Source: Tropicimonas isoalkanivorans
Lineage (GTDB): Bacteria > Pseudomonadota > Alphaproteobacteria > Rhodobacterales > Rhodobacteraceae
Direction of reading: 5' to 3'
DNA: 64,000 bases
Assembly: GCF_900112335.1 (NCBI RefSeq)
Contig: NZ_FOLG01000013.1
Coordinates: 79,063 to 143,062 of the forward strand
Positions 44,700 through 53,633 of this stretch are shown here, piece by piece. The position numbers and the translations under genes are program-made. The notes below the pieces were generated by a model that did not search any database, was not told where the DNA came from, and worked only from the letters and a program-made list of their open reading frames with translations. Within the stretch, counting starts at the first letter, position 1. The number at the start of each line of letters is the position of its first letter.

Positions 44700-46175
44700 A
44701 TGCCCGTGACCGAACCCCGTGACGCCGAACCGAAAGCGGCGGAAAACCCGCCAGTTCTCGCGGTCGATCTCGACGGCACGCTGATCCGCAGCGATATGCT
44801 GCTGGAAAGCTGGTGGAACGTGGCTGGCCGCGGGTTCCCCACCGCGCTCCGCGCACTCTCCCGCCTTCCCGAGGGCAAGGCCGCCTTCAAGCAGGCATTG
44901 GCGGAAGTTGCCGAAGTGGACGTGAAACGATTGCCCTACAACGACGAGGTTCTGGACCGCATCCGGGCGCATAAAGAGGCCGGGGGACGCGTGGCGCTCG
45001 TCACAGCGACGGACCGGGCACTCGCCGAACAGATAGGCGACCACCTTGCCCTGTTCGACGAGATTCACGCCTCCAACGGCGATACGAACCTCAAGGGAGC
45101 GGCGAAGGCGGACTTTCTGGTCCAGCGATACGGCAAGGGTGGCTACGACTACATTGCCGATCACCCGGCGGATCTCGACGTCTGGCGGTCAGCGCGGCGC
45201 GCGATAACTGTCGACGCACCGGCCAATGTCAGGGCAGACGCAGAGGCCGCGGCGCTGGAGGGGGCCGAACACCTTGGCTCCCTTCACGCCATGAAACCCA
45301 ACCGCTCCTGGCTGCGCGCCATGCGACCGCATCAATGGGCCAAGAACGTGCTCGTTTTCCTGCCGGTGCTGCTGGCGCACAGCACCTGTCCTGCAGACTG
45401 GCTGGCAACCGCGGCCGCCTTCGTCATCTTCAGCATGGTCGCCTCCAGTGTGTACCTACTGAACGACCTTCTCGATCTGGAGGCCGACCGGATCCATCCG
45501 CGCAAACGCAACCGCCCGCTCCCGTCTGGCGAGATGGCGCTGCTGCACGGTTCGCTTCTGGCGCCGGCGTTGCTGCTCGGTGGGCTCGGGCTCGCCGCGC
45601 TGCTCCTGCCGTGGGAATTCCTCACGGTGCTGATCGGATACTACATCCTGACGATGGCCTATTCCTTCGGGCTGAAGCGCAAGCTCGTCATCGACATCTG
45701 CACGTTGGCGGCACTCTACACAGTGCGCATCATCGCTGGTGGAACGGCGACGGCGATACCGATCTCGGCCTGGATGCTTGCCTTTTCCGGCTTCCTGTTT
45801 CTCTCCCTTGCCGCCATCAAACGGCAGGCCGAACTCATCAGTGACTTCAACGCCGGGCGGGAAGGATCTTCCGGTCGGGCCTACGTGACCTCCGATCTGC
45901 CAATCGTCTCGGGCATGGCACTGAGCGCCGGCTACGTCGCCGTTCTGGTGCTCGCGCTTTACGTCAGCACGCCGGGCGTGGCCTCAAATTACAGCGCTCC
46001 GATCATGCTCTGGGGAATCTGCGCGATCCTTCTCTATTGGATCAGCCGTGCCGTGATGATGACGCACAGGGGCAGAATGAATGACGATCCGGTCATTTTT
46101 GCCCTGAAAGACAGCACCAGCCGAATTTGTGGCGGTCTGATCGTGCTTATTGCGTTAGCGGCAGCGGTGAGCTGA
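44700..46175 (+). CDS. HAD-UbiA prenyltransferase fusion protein
   Basis: A 491-residue protein joining a HAD-like phosphatase domain (about 15-190; Asp23/Asp25 in VLAVDLDGTLIRSD, then VTATDRALAEQ) to a UbiA-type membrane prenyltransferase domain (about 205-491). The latter has nine or so helices, the Mg-binding motif NDLLDLEADRIHP at 255-267 and RNRPLPSGE. UbiA relatives of this subtype include decaprenylphosphate phosphoribosyltransferase. A transferase-plus-phosphatase fusion could make and dephosphorylate a polyprenyl-linked sugar, but this is inference. ATG 44700 was chosen at the start of the HAD domain. A sugar phosphorylase gene follows after 78 bases. Confidence 0.8.
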   Translation: MPVTEPRDAEPKAAENPPVLAVDLDGTLIRSDMLLESWWNVAGRGFPTALRALSRLPEGKAAFKQALAEVAEVDVKRLPYNDEVLDRIRAHKEAGGRVALVTATDRALAEQIGDHLALFDEIHASNGDTNLKGAAKADFLVQRYGKGGYDYIADHPADLDVWRSARRAITVDAPANVRADAEAAALEGAEHLGSLHAMKPNRSWLRAMRPHQWAKNVLVFLPVLLAHSTCPADWLATAAAFVIFSMVASSVYLLNDLLDLEADRIHPRKRNRPLPSGEMALLHGSLLAPALLLGGLGLAALLLPWEFLTVLIGYYILTMAYSFGLKRKLVIDICTLAALYTVRIIAGGTATAIPISAWMLAFSGFLFLSLAAIKRQAELISDFNAGREGSSGRAYVTSDLPIVSGMALSAGYVAVLVLALYVSTPGVASNYSAPIMLWGICAILLYWISRAVMMTHRGRMNDDPVIFALKDSTSRICGGLIVLIALAAAVS

Positions 46176-46253
46176 CGTCTTGGCGGGCACCTGCCCTTGA
46201 TCTTTTCCAATCAAGGCGATCTACCCTACCGAATACAGAACGAAGTCCGTGAC

Positions 46254-47996
46254 ATGCCCAAAAGCCCGAAGTTCAAAGCAAAACTTTCAGCGCTTCTGAA
46301 ACAGATCTATCCGAATGCCGACCAAGCCGACTTGCGCGAAAGGATCGTCAGCGCGTTCTGGCCGGAAGGCGCGGTCACCCGAACCCGCACCCGGCCCCCC
46401 AGCAACAACCTGTGGAACGAGACCGACACGCTGGTCATCACCTACGGCAACTCGCTCGTGGACGGCATGCACAAGCCGCTCGATCTGCTGCGGCATTTCC
46501 TCGAAAAGAACGTGGCCGGTGTCATCAGCGGCGTGCACATCCTGCCGTTCTTCCCATTCACGTCGGACGACGGATTCGCCGTCACGGATTACACGACGGT
46601 TAACAGCAACCTCGGGGACTGGTCCGACATCCGGCGCATCTCTGACGAATTCAAGCTGATGTCGGACCTGGTGCTGAACCACGTCTCCAGCTTTTCGACG
46701 TGGTTCCAGGAATATCGCCAGGGCCATCCGCCGTACGACAAATTCTTCTTCGAGGCCTCGCCCGACGAGGATCTCAGCTCCGTCGTCCGTCCGCGGACGT
46801 CGCCGCTCTTGCGCGAGGTCAGCACAGTCAACGGCCCTCGGCACGTCTGGTGCACGTTCAGCCATGACCAGGTGGACCTCGACTTCCGCAATCCCGACGT
46901 GCTCCTGGAGTTTCTCAGGGTCATCCGCCTGCATGTGGACAACGGTGTCCGGATCGTCCGGCTGGACGCCGTGGCCTTCATCTGGAAAGAGATCGGGACC
47001 TCCTGCATCCACCTGCCACAGACACACGCCATCGTGCGACTGATCCGGCTGCTGTTCGACTACGCCTCCGAACCGCTCGTATTGCTGACCGAGACAAACG
47101 TGCCCAACACGGAGAACCTCTCGTACTTCGGCAACATGAACGAGGCGCACTCGATCTACAATTTTTCGCTGCCGCCGCTGATGTTGCACGCGATGCTCAA
47201 CGGGACGAGCCGCGCGCTCAACCGGTGGCAGATGGCCATGCCGCCCGCGCAGCTGGGATGCGCCTACCTCAACTTCACCGCGTCCCACGACGGCATCGGG
47301 ATGCGCGGAGCCGAGGGGCTCATTACCCAAGAGGAGACGGACGCCATCGTTGGCGCGATCCGGGACTTCGGAGGGCTCGTCTCCATGCGATCGCTCCCGG
47401 GCGGCGGGGAGAAGCCCTACGAGTTGAACATCACCTGGTTCGACGCGATGAAGGGAACGGTCGAGGGGGCGGACGACCTGCAGTTCGAGCGGTTCCTGTG
47501 CAGCCAGACGATCGTGATGGCGCTGGAGGGGCTGCCGGCGTTCTACATCCATTCGCTGCTCGCCACGCCCAACGACCATGCCGGCGTGGAGAAGACGGGC
47601 ATCAATCGTGCCATCAACCGTCACCGGTGGGACTATCCGACCCTCCGGGAGCATCTTGAGGACCCCGACTCGATCCACGCCCGCGTGCTTTCAGAGATGA
47701 AACGCCGGATCTCCGTCCGGATCAGGCAGAAGGCGTTCCACCCCAATGCGACGCAGTTCACGCTGCATCTTGGCGACGACTTCTTCGGATTCTGGCGCCA
47801 GAGCATAAACCGCGAGCAATCAATCTTCGCGATTCACAACGTCACCCGGGAACACGCGTCGATCCCCACACATGCGATCAATCTGATCGGCGGGGAGGCC
47901 TGGGTGGATCTGTTGAGCGGTGAGGAGATTACGGCCAACGACGCGGCGATAGACTTCGCGCCGTATCAGTGCCGCTGGATCAGCAACCGGCATTGA
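46254..47996 (+). CDS. GH13_18 sugar phosphorylase (sucrose phosphorylase-like)
   Basis: A 580-residue alpha-amylase-fold phosphorylase that reversibly transfers glucose from an alpha-glucoside to phosphate. The nucleophile is Asp238 in IVRLDAVAFIWK, the acid/base Glu280 in LLTETNVPN, the third carboxylate Asp346 in FTASHDGIGMRG. The latter block followed by EGLI resembles glucosylglycerate or glucosylglycerol phosphorylases more than sucrose phosphorylase, which would fit osmolyte turnover in a marine bacterium. The substrate needs testing. ATG 46254 was chosen; an in-frame start at 46197 would add 19 residues. No sugar transporter is nearby. Confidence 0.85.
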   Translation: MPKSPKFKAKLSALLKQIYPNADQADLRERIVSAFWPEGAVTRTRTRPPSNNLWNETDTLVITYGNSLVDGMHKPLDLLRHFLEKNVAGVISGVHILPFFPFTSDDGFAVTDYTTVNSNLGDWSDIRRISDEFKLMSDLVLNHVSSFSTWFQEYRQGHPPYDKFFFEASPDEDLSSVVRPRTSPLLREVSTVNGPRHVWCTFSHDQVDLDFRNPDVLLEFLRVIRLHVDNGVRIVRLDAVAFIWKEIGTSCIHLPQTHAIVRLIRLLFDYASEPLVLLTETNVPNTENLSYFGNMNEAHSIYNFSLPPLMLHAMLNGTSRALNRWQMAMPPAQLGCAYLNFTASHDGIGMRGAEGLITQEETDAIVGAIRDFGGLVSMRSLPGGGEKPYELNITWFDAMKGTVEGADDLQFERFLCSQTIVMALEGLPAFYIHSLLATPNDHAGVEKTGINRAINRHRWDYPTLREHLEDPDSIHARVLSEMKRRISVRIRQKAFHPNATQFTLHLGDDFFGFWRQSINREQSIFAIHNVTREHASIPTHAINLIGGEAWVDLLSGEEITANDAAIDFAPYQCRWISNRH

Positions 47997-48094
47997 CGCC
48001 CTAGGCCGCCCCTCCCTGTGCGAACCGATCTGCGGCCGCACCGGGCACGGCGCCGTCATGGCGCCGCGTTTCGCTTATTGTCCGCGCGTGCCCG

Positions 48095-48904
48095 TCAGGC
48101 GCGCAGCGTTTCCGTCGAGGCGAAGAACATCGCCTGGCTCACGGCGCTGATGACCTGATCGGGTTGATAGGGCTTCGCGATCATGAAGGCCGGCTCCGGC
48201 CGTTCCCCCGTCAGAAGCCGCTCCGGGAAGGCCGTGATGAAGATCACCGGCACGTCCAGTTCCGGCAGGATCTCGTTGATCGCGTCGATCCCGCTCGAAT
48301 TGTCTGCAAGCTGGATGTCGGCGAGGATCAGGTCCGGGCGATCGCGCATTGCCATTTTCACAGCCGCGTCCCGCGTGCGGGCGATGCCCGTCACTTCATG
48401 GCCCATCATCGCAACGATACCCTCGAGGTCCATGGCGATGATCGCCTCGTCCTCGATGATCATCACGCGGCCCAAAATCGCCTGTTGCATCTCGTCGCGC
48501 GCGAGGTCCACGAGCTGACCGGCCTCATCGGCAGAAATATTCATGATCTCGCCGATTTCCTCGAAGGTGAACCCTTCCACGGTGTGAAGCAGCAGCGCTT
48601 CACGCGTATTCGGCGTCAGCTTGGACAGGTGCGCTGTGGCCTGCCCGCGCGGCCCCGTCCCCGGTTCCGGGACTGGCGCACCGGCGCTGGCCCAAATTGA
48701 ATGGAACACTTTGAACAGTCCAACGTTACCCCCCAGATCGTGATCAAAGCAGGTGGGGTCAGCAAGAATTGCTTCCAGGGTGGCGACTGCATGGGCATCG
48801 CCGCTGTCTTGGTTTCCTGTGAGCGCACGGGCGTAGCGCCGCAGATAGGGCAGGTGTGGCCCGATGAGATCGGACATAGTCTTGGGAGGTGTTGGATTAG
48901 TCAT
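48095..48904 (-). CDS. phyR: General stress response regulator PhyR
   Basis: A 269-residue protein with an N-terminal sigma-factor-like (EcfG-mimic) domain (about 10-145, LGPHL-type helix then LTPNTREALLLHTVEGFTFE) and a C-terminal receiver (about 146-262). The latter has acidic EDEAIIAMD and phospho-acceptor Asp196 in LILADIQLAD. When phosphorylated it binds NepR and frees the sigma factor. ATG 48904 has GGAG upstream. It is divergent from nepR-ecfG across a palindromic EcfG promoter. This is the standard alphaproteobacterial arrangement. Confidence 0.96.
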   Translation of the reverse strand: MTNPTPPKTMSDLIGPHLPYLRRYARALTGNQDSGDAHAVATLEAILADPTCFDHDLGGNVGLFKVFHSIWASAGAPVPEPGTGPRGQATAHLSKLTPNTREALLLHTVEGFTFEEIGEIMNISADEAGQLVDLARDEMQQAILGRVMIIEDEAIIAMDLEGIVAMMGHEVTGIARTRDAAVKMAMRDRPDLILADIQLADNSSGIDAINEILPELDVPVIFITAFPERLLTGERPEPAFMIAKPYQPDQVISAVSQAMFFASTETLRA

Positions 48905-48930
48905 GCTGTCTCCAAGCGCACAATTTCCAC

Positions 48931-48961
48931 GGAACAAACATTTTTGCAGCGCGTTTGTTCC
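48931..48961. promoter_or_regulatory. Palindromic divergent EcfG promoter, nepR and phyR
   Basis: Plus strand: GGAAC (48931-48935), 16 bases, CGTT (48952-48955), reading toward nepR. Minus strand: GGAAC (48961-48957), 16 bases, TGTT (48940-48937), reading toward phyR. The two overlap because GGAACAAAC (48931-48939) and GTTTGTTCC (48953-48961) form a perfect inverted repeat. Autoregulation of both sides by EcfG is expected. Confidence 0.85.
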
Positions 48962-49031
48962 AAGAAAAAGGTGAATGATGCTAGTAGTCAATTTAGGGCT
49001 CAGGGTAAGAGCAAGGCAATGAGCATGAAGT

Positions 49032-49217
49032 ATGAATGTAGTTGAAGACACTTACAGAACTCAGATCGATCAGAACCTGAGACGAATCTTCGAGGAAGAT
49101 GCGCGTGCCGATCTGCCGGATCGGCTTGTGTCATTGCTTGATAGGCTGGAGCAGGTCGAGGTGCCTGCACGCTCCAATGGCAGGGCATATGGCGGTGCGG
49201 ACGGAGACTCCTATTGA
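49032..49217 (+). CDS. nepR: Anti-sigma factor NepR
   Basis: A 61-residue anti-sigma factor that sequesters EcfG until PhyR titrates it. The short conserved core is IDQNLRRIFEEDARADLPDR followed by LVSLLDRLE. Disordered ends, as here, are typical. Its stop overlaps the ecfG start codon (TTGA), enforcing balanced synthesis of sigma and anti-sigma factor. Preceded by an exact EcfG promoter. Confidence 0.92.
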   Translation: MNVVEDTYRTQIDQNLRRIFEEDARADLPDRLVSLLDRLEQVEVPARSNGRAYGGADGDSY

Positions 49218-49771
49218 AGCGAGACGACGCCAAGGCCGAGCTTATCGGCCACATGAAGGTGCTCCGCGCTTTCGCAATGAGCCTTACGCGCAACTCTGCC
49301 GCCGCTGACGATCTCGTTCAGGACACGGTTCTGAAAGCATGGTCCAACATGGATCGTTTCGAAGAGGGGTCCAACATGCGGGCTTGGCTCTTCACGATCT
49401 TGCGGAACACGTTTTACTCGAACCGCCGAAAGGCATCCCGCGAAACAGAGGATGTGGACGGCGTACTGACCCAGAAATTGGCCGAGAAGCCTGCCCACGA
49501 CGGGCGATTGCAACTTGCCGATTTCCGTGTCGCATTCGGGACCTTGCCTCCGGAGCAGCGCGAAGTGCTGATGCTGGTGGGGGCCATGCAATACTCCTAC
49601 GAAGAAGCTGCGGACATGTGCGGCGTCAAGGTGGGGACGATCAAGAGCCGGCTCAATCGAGGCCGCGAAGCGCTCGCCGAAGCGATGCGGTTGAGCGATG
49701 ACGACCCGTTCGAAATGACGGACGCCGCAACCCATGCAGTCGTGTCGGCCAACGGTGGACAAGTCGGTTGA
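49214..49771 (+). CDS. ecfG: General stress sigma factor EcfG
   Basis: A 185-residue ECF sigma factor (group ECF15). Region 2 includes LTRNSAAADDLVQDTVLKAW and NMRAWLFTILRNTFYSNRR; region 4 includes LPPEQREVLMLVGAMQYSYE and MCGVKVGTIKSRLNRGR. It directs RNA polymerase to GGAAC-N16-CGTT promoters, five of which lie in this window. Initiation is at TTG 49214, overlapping the nepR stop, and the gene ends by a second TTGA overlap with the kinase gene, so three genes are translationally linked. Confidence 0.95.
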   Translation: MKRDDAKAELIGHMKVLRAFAMSLTRNSAAADDLVQDTVLKAWSNMDRFEEGSNMRAWLFTILRNTFYSNRRKASRETEDVDGVLTQKLAEKPAHDGRLQLADFRVAFGTLPPEQREVLMLVGAMQYSYEEAADMCGVKVGTIKSRLNRGREALAEAMRLSDDDPFEMTDAATHAVVSANGGQVG

Positions 49772-51588
49772 TACGATCCTGGCGCTTGGGTCTTCCGGGG
49801 GAGAAACGGCTACCGTTCAGGCGCAGCTTGTCTCTCCGGCTGGCCGGGCTTCTTTCTATCGGACTGCTCCCAGTGGGCCTGATCGCCGTATGGCAGACTA
49901 CGCGACTTGAGGTGAACCTGGAGGAGGTCAATGCGCTCAACCTGATCGCCCTGACCGGCCAGGTTGCCCAGCACGAGCGCGAAACGATCGATGCGGCATT
50001 CGGCGCGGCCACGGCTCTCGCTGCCTTCATCCCTGAGCTCACGGACGATCCGACAGCGTGCAGCGACGCGATGAAGCGCTTCAAGAGGGATTCGGAGGAG
50101 CAGTTCGCCTTTGCAGGCTTCTTGCCAGTCTCCGGACAGATGACGTGCTCCACGGTCGATCACACCGTGGACTTGACGCTGCTTGACGACTTCTCTGCGC
50201 TGATGCGGGCCGAGAGACCCAATATCATGCTGGAGAAAAACGGTACCTTCTCCGATGAGCCTGTCTTGGTCGCCAGTCTGCCAGTGGTGGCGGACGATGG
50301 CGGTTTCGCCGGCTATGTATCGATTTCCGTACCGCAAGCGCGATTTGACAATCCTTACGACCAGATCATCGGCAATCGTAAGATGGATCTCTTCACGGTC
50401 AACTCCGCTGGCGAGATCCTGACGTCCTCCACGAATCTCGAGGTGGCCACCGAGCGGCTTCCAGGCGACAGACTCATCTCGGACATGGTCGACGACAGGT
50501 CCCAGCGGTTTGACGCCCTGAATGGCGCGGGGGAGCGTCGAGTGTACTCCGTGGTGCCAATTGTCGAGGGCGTCGTCTACGCGGTCGGGGCATGGTCCCC
50601 CCCGTATGGCGAAAGCAGCGCGCGTCCGCTGCGGCGGTTCCTGGGGTCTCCCGCGCTCTTTCCCATCATCATGTGGCTCGCGAGCCTTCTGCTCGTGATC
50701 ATGGCTGTGGAATGGCTCGTGGTGCGTCACGTCCGCGTCATCGCCGGCCAGTTGCGCCGCTTTGCGCGAAACCGAGAGTTGCCCATTCCACCGCCCGAGG
50801 GCAGCCTGCCCAACGAACTCGAGATCATTGAGCGTGAGTTCAGCATCCTCGCCTCCCGGCTTTTGCGGGACGAGGCGGAACTTCTGGATGCCATGCACGA
50901 CAAGGACGTGCTGCTGAAGGAAGTCCATCACCGGGTGAAGAATAACCTTCAGCTCATCTCGTCGATCATCAACATGCAGGTGCGACGCACGAAAAACAAA
51001 GCCACCGCCGGTGCACTGGAACGGGTCAACACGCGCGTGACCAGCATGGCGGCGGTTCACCGGCGCCTGTATCAAGCCGAAAGTCTCGGCCGGGTGCGGG
51101 CTGACGAGCTGCTGCGCGACGTCGTCACGCCGCTGACGGATATGGGGACCTCCGGAAACACACGGCCACGGGTCGAATTGCGCCTCGACCCGGTTGTCCT
51201 CTACCCGGATCAGGCTGTTCCCGCCGCGCTGCTTGCGGTCGAGGCCGTGACAAATGCGCTGAAATACATCGGCACCGACGAGAGCGGCGATTGCTGGGTG
51301 CGGGTGTCCTTGGAGATGCTTGACGACGATCATGTCCGTCTGTCAATCCAGAGTTCCATCGCTTCGGATGGCGAGAAAGACACTGCGGACGAGTCCGGGT
51401 CCACAGGCGCGGAGGGAACGGGGCTTGGCATGCAGCTCATCCGTGCCTTCGCGAGGCAACTCGAGTCGAAGGAGATAATCGAGGAGGGGCCCTACACCTA
51501 CACCCTCAGCGTGGTCTTCACGCCCGCTCCCTTCGAAGCCATTGCGACAACGCCCACGCTTGCGACCACCTATCCCAGATCCGCCTGA
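49768..51588 (+). CDS. HisKA_2/HWE-type sensor histidine kinase of the stress locus
   Basis: A 606-residue membrane kinase. A first transmembrane helix (about 22-42) and a second (about 294-315) flank an extracytoplasmic sensor of about 250 residues, probably a Cache-like domain. A HAMP-like linker, the HisKA_2 box with His388 in EVHHRVKNNLQLISS, and a HATPase ending GTGLGMQLIRAF follow. Located directly after ecfG, it probably phosphorylates PhyR; the stimulus is unknown. The TTG at 49768 overlaps the ecfG stop; no other start fits before the first helix. Confidence 0.9.
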   Translation: MIRSWRLGLPGEKRLPFRRSLSLRLAGLLSIGLLPVGLIAVWQTTRLEVNLEEVNALNLIALTGQVAQHERETIDAAFGAATALAAFIPELTDDPTACSDAMKRFKRDSEEQFAFAGFLPVSGQMTCSTVDHTVDLTLLDDFSALMRAERPNIMLEKNGTFSDEPVLVASLPVVADDGGFAGYVSISVPQARFDNPYDQIIGNRKMDLFTVNSAGEILTSSTNLEVATERLPGDRLISDMVDDRSQRFDALNGAGERRVYSVVPIVEGVVYAVGAWSPPYGESSARPLRRFLGSPALFPIIMWLASLLLVIMAVEWLVVRHVRVIAGQLRRFARNRELPIPPPEGSLPNELEIIEREFSILASRLLRDEAELLDAMHDKDVLLKEVHHRVKNNLQLISSIINMQVRRTKNKATAGALERVNTRVTSMAAVHRRLYQAESLGRVRADELLRDVVTPLTDMGTSGNTRPRVELRLDPVVLYPDQAVPAALLAVEAVTNALKYIGTDESGDCWVRVSLEMLDDDHVRLSIQSSIASDGEKDTADESGSTGAEGTGLGMQLIRAFARQLESKEIIEEGPYTYTLSVVFTPAPFEAIATTPTLATTYPRSA

Positions 51589-51722
51589 CTGTCGCGCTCG
51601 CGCCGAACCTGTCCAGTCGGCAAATCATGGGCACTGGCAGCAGGTCAGATGGCAGTCCCCCCGAGCCGGACGTGGCCCTTCATCCGGAGGGAACATCGCC
51701 GACCGCCAGTCGTTGCCACCCC

Positions 51723-52766
51723 ATGTCCAGTAGCTTTCCGCAGTCCACCCCGCAGTCCCCGGAGTCGCGAAGCCCCTTCGATCCCCTGCCGGACCGGGGT
51801 ACGCCCGGTTCCGCGCAGGAACGCAAGGTCGGCGTCGAAATAGAGTTCGGGAGCATTTCGCCCGATGACGCTCTGAATTGTATCGTGGATACGTTTGGCG
51901 GCACGGTGGAGCGAAAGGCCGCGGGCGATTGGGCCGTGACGGGTGGGCGGTACGGAGACATCGCGCTCTACCTCGATACCAAGCTGCGGCCCGCCACCGA
52001 CACGCCGCTCGCCCGCGCGGGAGTGGAACTCGGTAGGGTCTTGGTGCCACTTGAGGTCGTGACCGAACCGCTGCCGCAGGCTGCGCTTCCAAAGGTCGAG
52101 ACGGTGATTTCCCGCCTCGCCGAAGCCGGAGCCGCAGGCAGCGATGCCAGCCTGCTGCGTGGATACGGATTGCACCTGAACGTGGAGCTTTCGGATGCAC
52201 GGGCCGGCAGCGACATGCCCCGGGTCGCATTGGCCTTCTGCCTTCTGGAAAGCTGGCTGCGCCATCGAGACCCGCCGGATCCGAGCCGCCGTATTCTCCC
52301 CTTCACCGATCCGCTGCCGGACGCTCTGACGGCGGAACTGGCAAGAGCCTGGCCCGATCTGGATCTTTCTAGACTGCTCAATGCCTTGGCCAAACACGTT
52401 TCAAGCCGCAATTATGCGCTGGACCTGTTGCCCGCCTGGTCGGCCGTGGCGCCGGAGAGCTTTGCCCGGGACGTAGGGAACGCCGGAAGCGTCTCGGCGC
52501 GGCCCGCCTACCATTACCGGATGCCGAACTGCCGTATCGGAAACTCCAACTGGTCCCTCTCCTATGAATGGAACCGATGGGCACTCGTCGAGGCGGTGGC
52601 TACCGACGACCGGCGCCTGTCCGAGCTCGTCTTGGCGAGGCTCCAATCATGGAGCGGAGGGGCATCGAGCCCTGACGACTGGCACGCCACCGTCACGTCG
52701 ATCCTCGGTCCACTGGCAGACCGTTCGCCCGAGGTCGGCGCAGACGCGGATGGCGAGGGGCGGTGA
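51723..52766 (+). CDS. Amidoligase family protein (COOH-NH2 ligase)
   Basis: A 347-residue protein of the predicted amidoligase family related to glutamine synthetase/glutamate-cysteine ligase folds. The metal-binding start RKVGVEIEFG (Glu39, Glu41) and GYGLHLNVELSD (His151) are typical, as is SNWSLSYEWNRWALVEA near the C-terminus. It should ligate a carboxylate to an amine using ATP; neither is known. ATG 51723 was chosen; ATG 51627 is possible. The stop overlaps the start of a class I amidotransferase gene, and the pair forms an operon described only by comparative genomics. Confidence 0.78.
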   Translation: MSSSFPQSTPQSPESRSPFDPLPDRGTPGSAQERKVGVEIEFGSISPDDALNCIVDTFGGTVERKAAGDWAVTGGRYGDIALYLDTKLRPATDTPLARAGVELGRVLVPLEVVTEPLPQAALPKVETVISRLAEAGAAGSDASLLRGYGLHLNVELSDARAGSDMPRVALAFCLLESWLRHRDPPDPSRRILPFTDPLPDALTAELARAWPDLDLSRLLNALAKHVSSRNYALDLLPAWSAVAPESFARDVGNAGSVSARPAYHYRMPNCRIGNSNWSLSYEWNRWALVEAVATDDRRLSELVLARLQSWSGGASSPDDWHATVTSILGPLADRSPEVGADADGEGR

Positions 52767-53506
52767 TGTCGTACGCGAGCAGACCGACGATCGCAGTCAC
52801 GACCTCCGCCCGCTCCGGCTGGCGCATCTTCCCGCTCGTGGCTTTCAACCTGTGGCTGACCGGCGGCAAGGGCCAGAGGTGGGGGACCGGAAGGCCGGCG
52901 GATCTCGAAAAAGTGGATGGCCTCATTATCGGCGGCGGGGATGACATATCGCCCACCATCTACGGGGGCGAAATACGTGCAGAGGCACGCCTGGACCCGG
53001 AGCGGGATGATCTGGAACGGCGCCTCGCGGAAGCGGCGCTGTCGGAGGGGATTCCTGTTCTCGGCATTTGTCGCGGCGCCCAAATGCTCAACGTCGCAGC
53101 CGGGGGAAATTTGGTCGGGGATGCGTTTGCCGCCTATCCCGGCTCAAAGAAATATTACACCATCCTCCCTCGCCGGGAGGTCGTCGCTTCACCTGACACC
53201 TGGCTGGCACGGATCACCCGCCGCGAGCGACTTTTGGTGAACGCGTTGCACAGTCAGGCCGTCGATCGGTTGGGCGACGGCCTGCGGATCTCCGCACGGG
53301 ACGAAGGTGGCATGGTGCAGGCAGTGGAGCGTTCCGGCGATCCTTTCGCCCTCGGCGTCCAATGGCACCCCGAACATCTGTTCTATCGCAAGTCACAGCG
53401 GCGCATATTCAGAGCGTTGGTGGCTGCGGCGCGTGCCTACGCTGCCGAAAGGCACGGAATGGGCGCGCAGTCCGAAGCGGTCGCAGATGCAATGGCAGAC
53501 CCCTGA
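52766..53506 (+). CDS. Class I glutamine amidotransferase-like hydrolase (peptidase C26/PuuD-like)
   Basis: A 246-residue enzyme of the gamma-glutamyl hydrolase type. The triad is visible: nucleophile Cys102 in LGICRGAQMLNVAAGG and the His/Glu pair in GVQWHPEHLFY. IIGGGDDISPTIYGG supplies the oxyanion region. PuuD relatives hydrolyse gamma-glutamyl amides. Placed directly behind the amidoligase with overlapping codons (GTGATG at 52763-52768), it may release or edit the amidoligase product, or supply ammonia. This coupling is inference from context. Confidence 0.85.
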   Translation: MSYASRPTIAVTTSARSGWRIFPLVAFNLWLTGGKGQRWGTGRPADLEKVDGLIIGGGDDISPTIYGGEIRAEARLDPERDDLERRLAEAALSEGIPVLGICRGAQMLNVAAGGNLVGDAFAAYPGSKKYYTILPRREVVASPDTWLARITRRERLLVNALHSQAVDRLGDGLRISARDEGGMVQAVERSGDPFALGVQWHPEHLFYRKSQRRIFRALVAAARAYAAERHGMGAQSEAVADAMADP

Positions 53507-53573
53507 CGCTCACGATCCACTCCCGCGTCGGGTCGCTTGAAAGCTCGGTCAGGGTGCCATCGACGATGTCGCC

Positions 53574-53606
53574 AAAAAAATGCCCCGCCGAGGGGACCGG
53601 CGGGGC
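53574..53606 (-). terminator. Terminator of the CsbD/PNPOx operon
   Basis: Read on the minus strand, an 8-bp GC stem (53606-53599 with 53589-53582) ends in seven T (53580-53574). It lies 28 bases after the stop of the pyridoxamine-oxidase-like gene. Confidence 0.9.
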
Positions 53607-53633
53607 GCACTCGTTACACGAGAGAGCGAAAAT

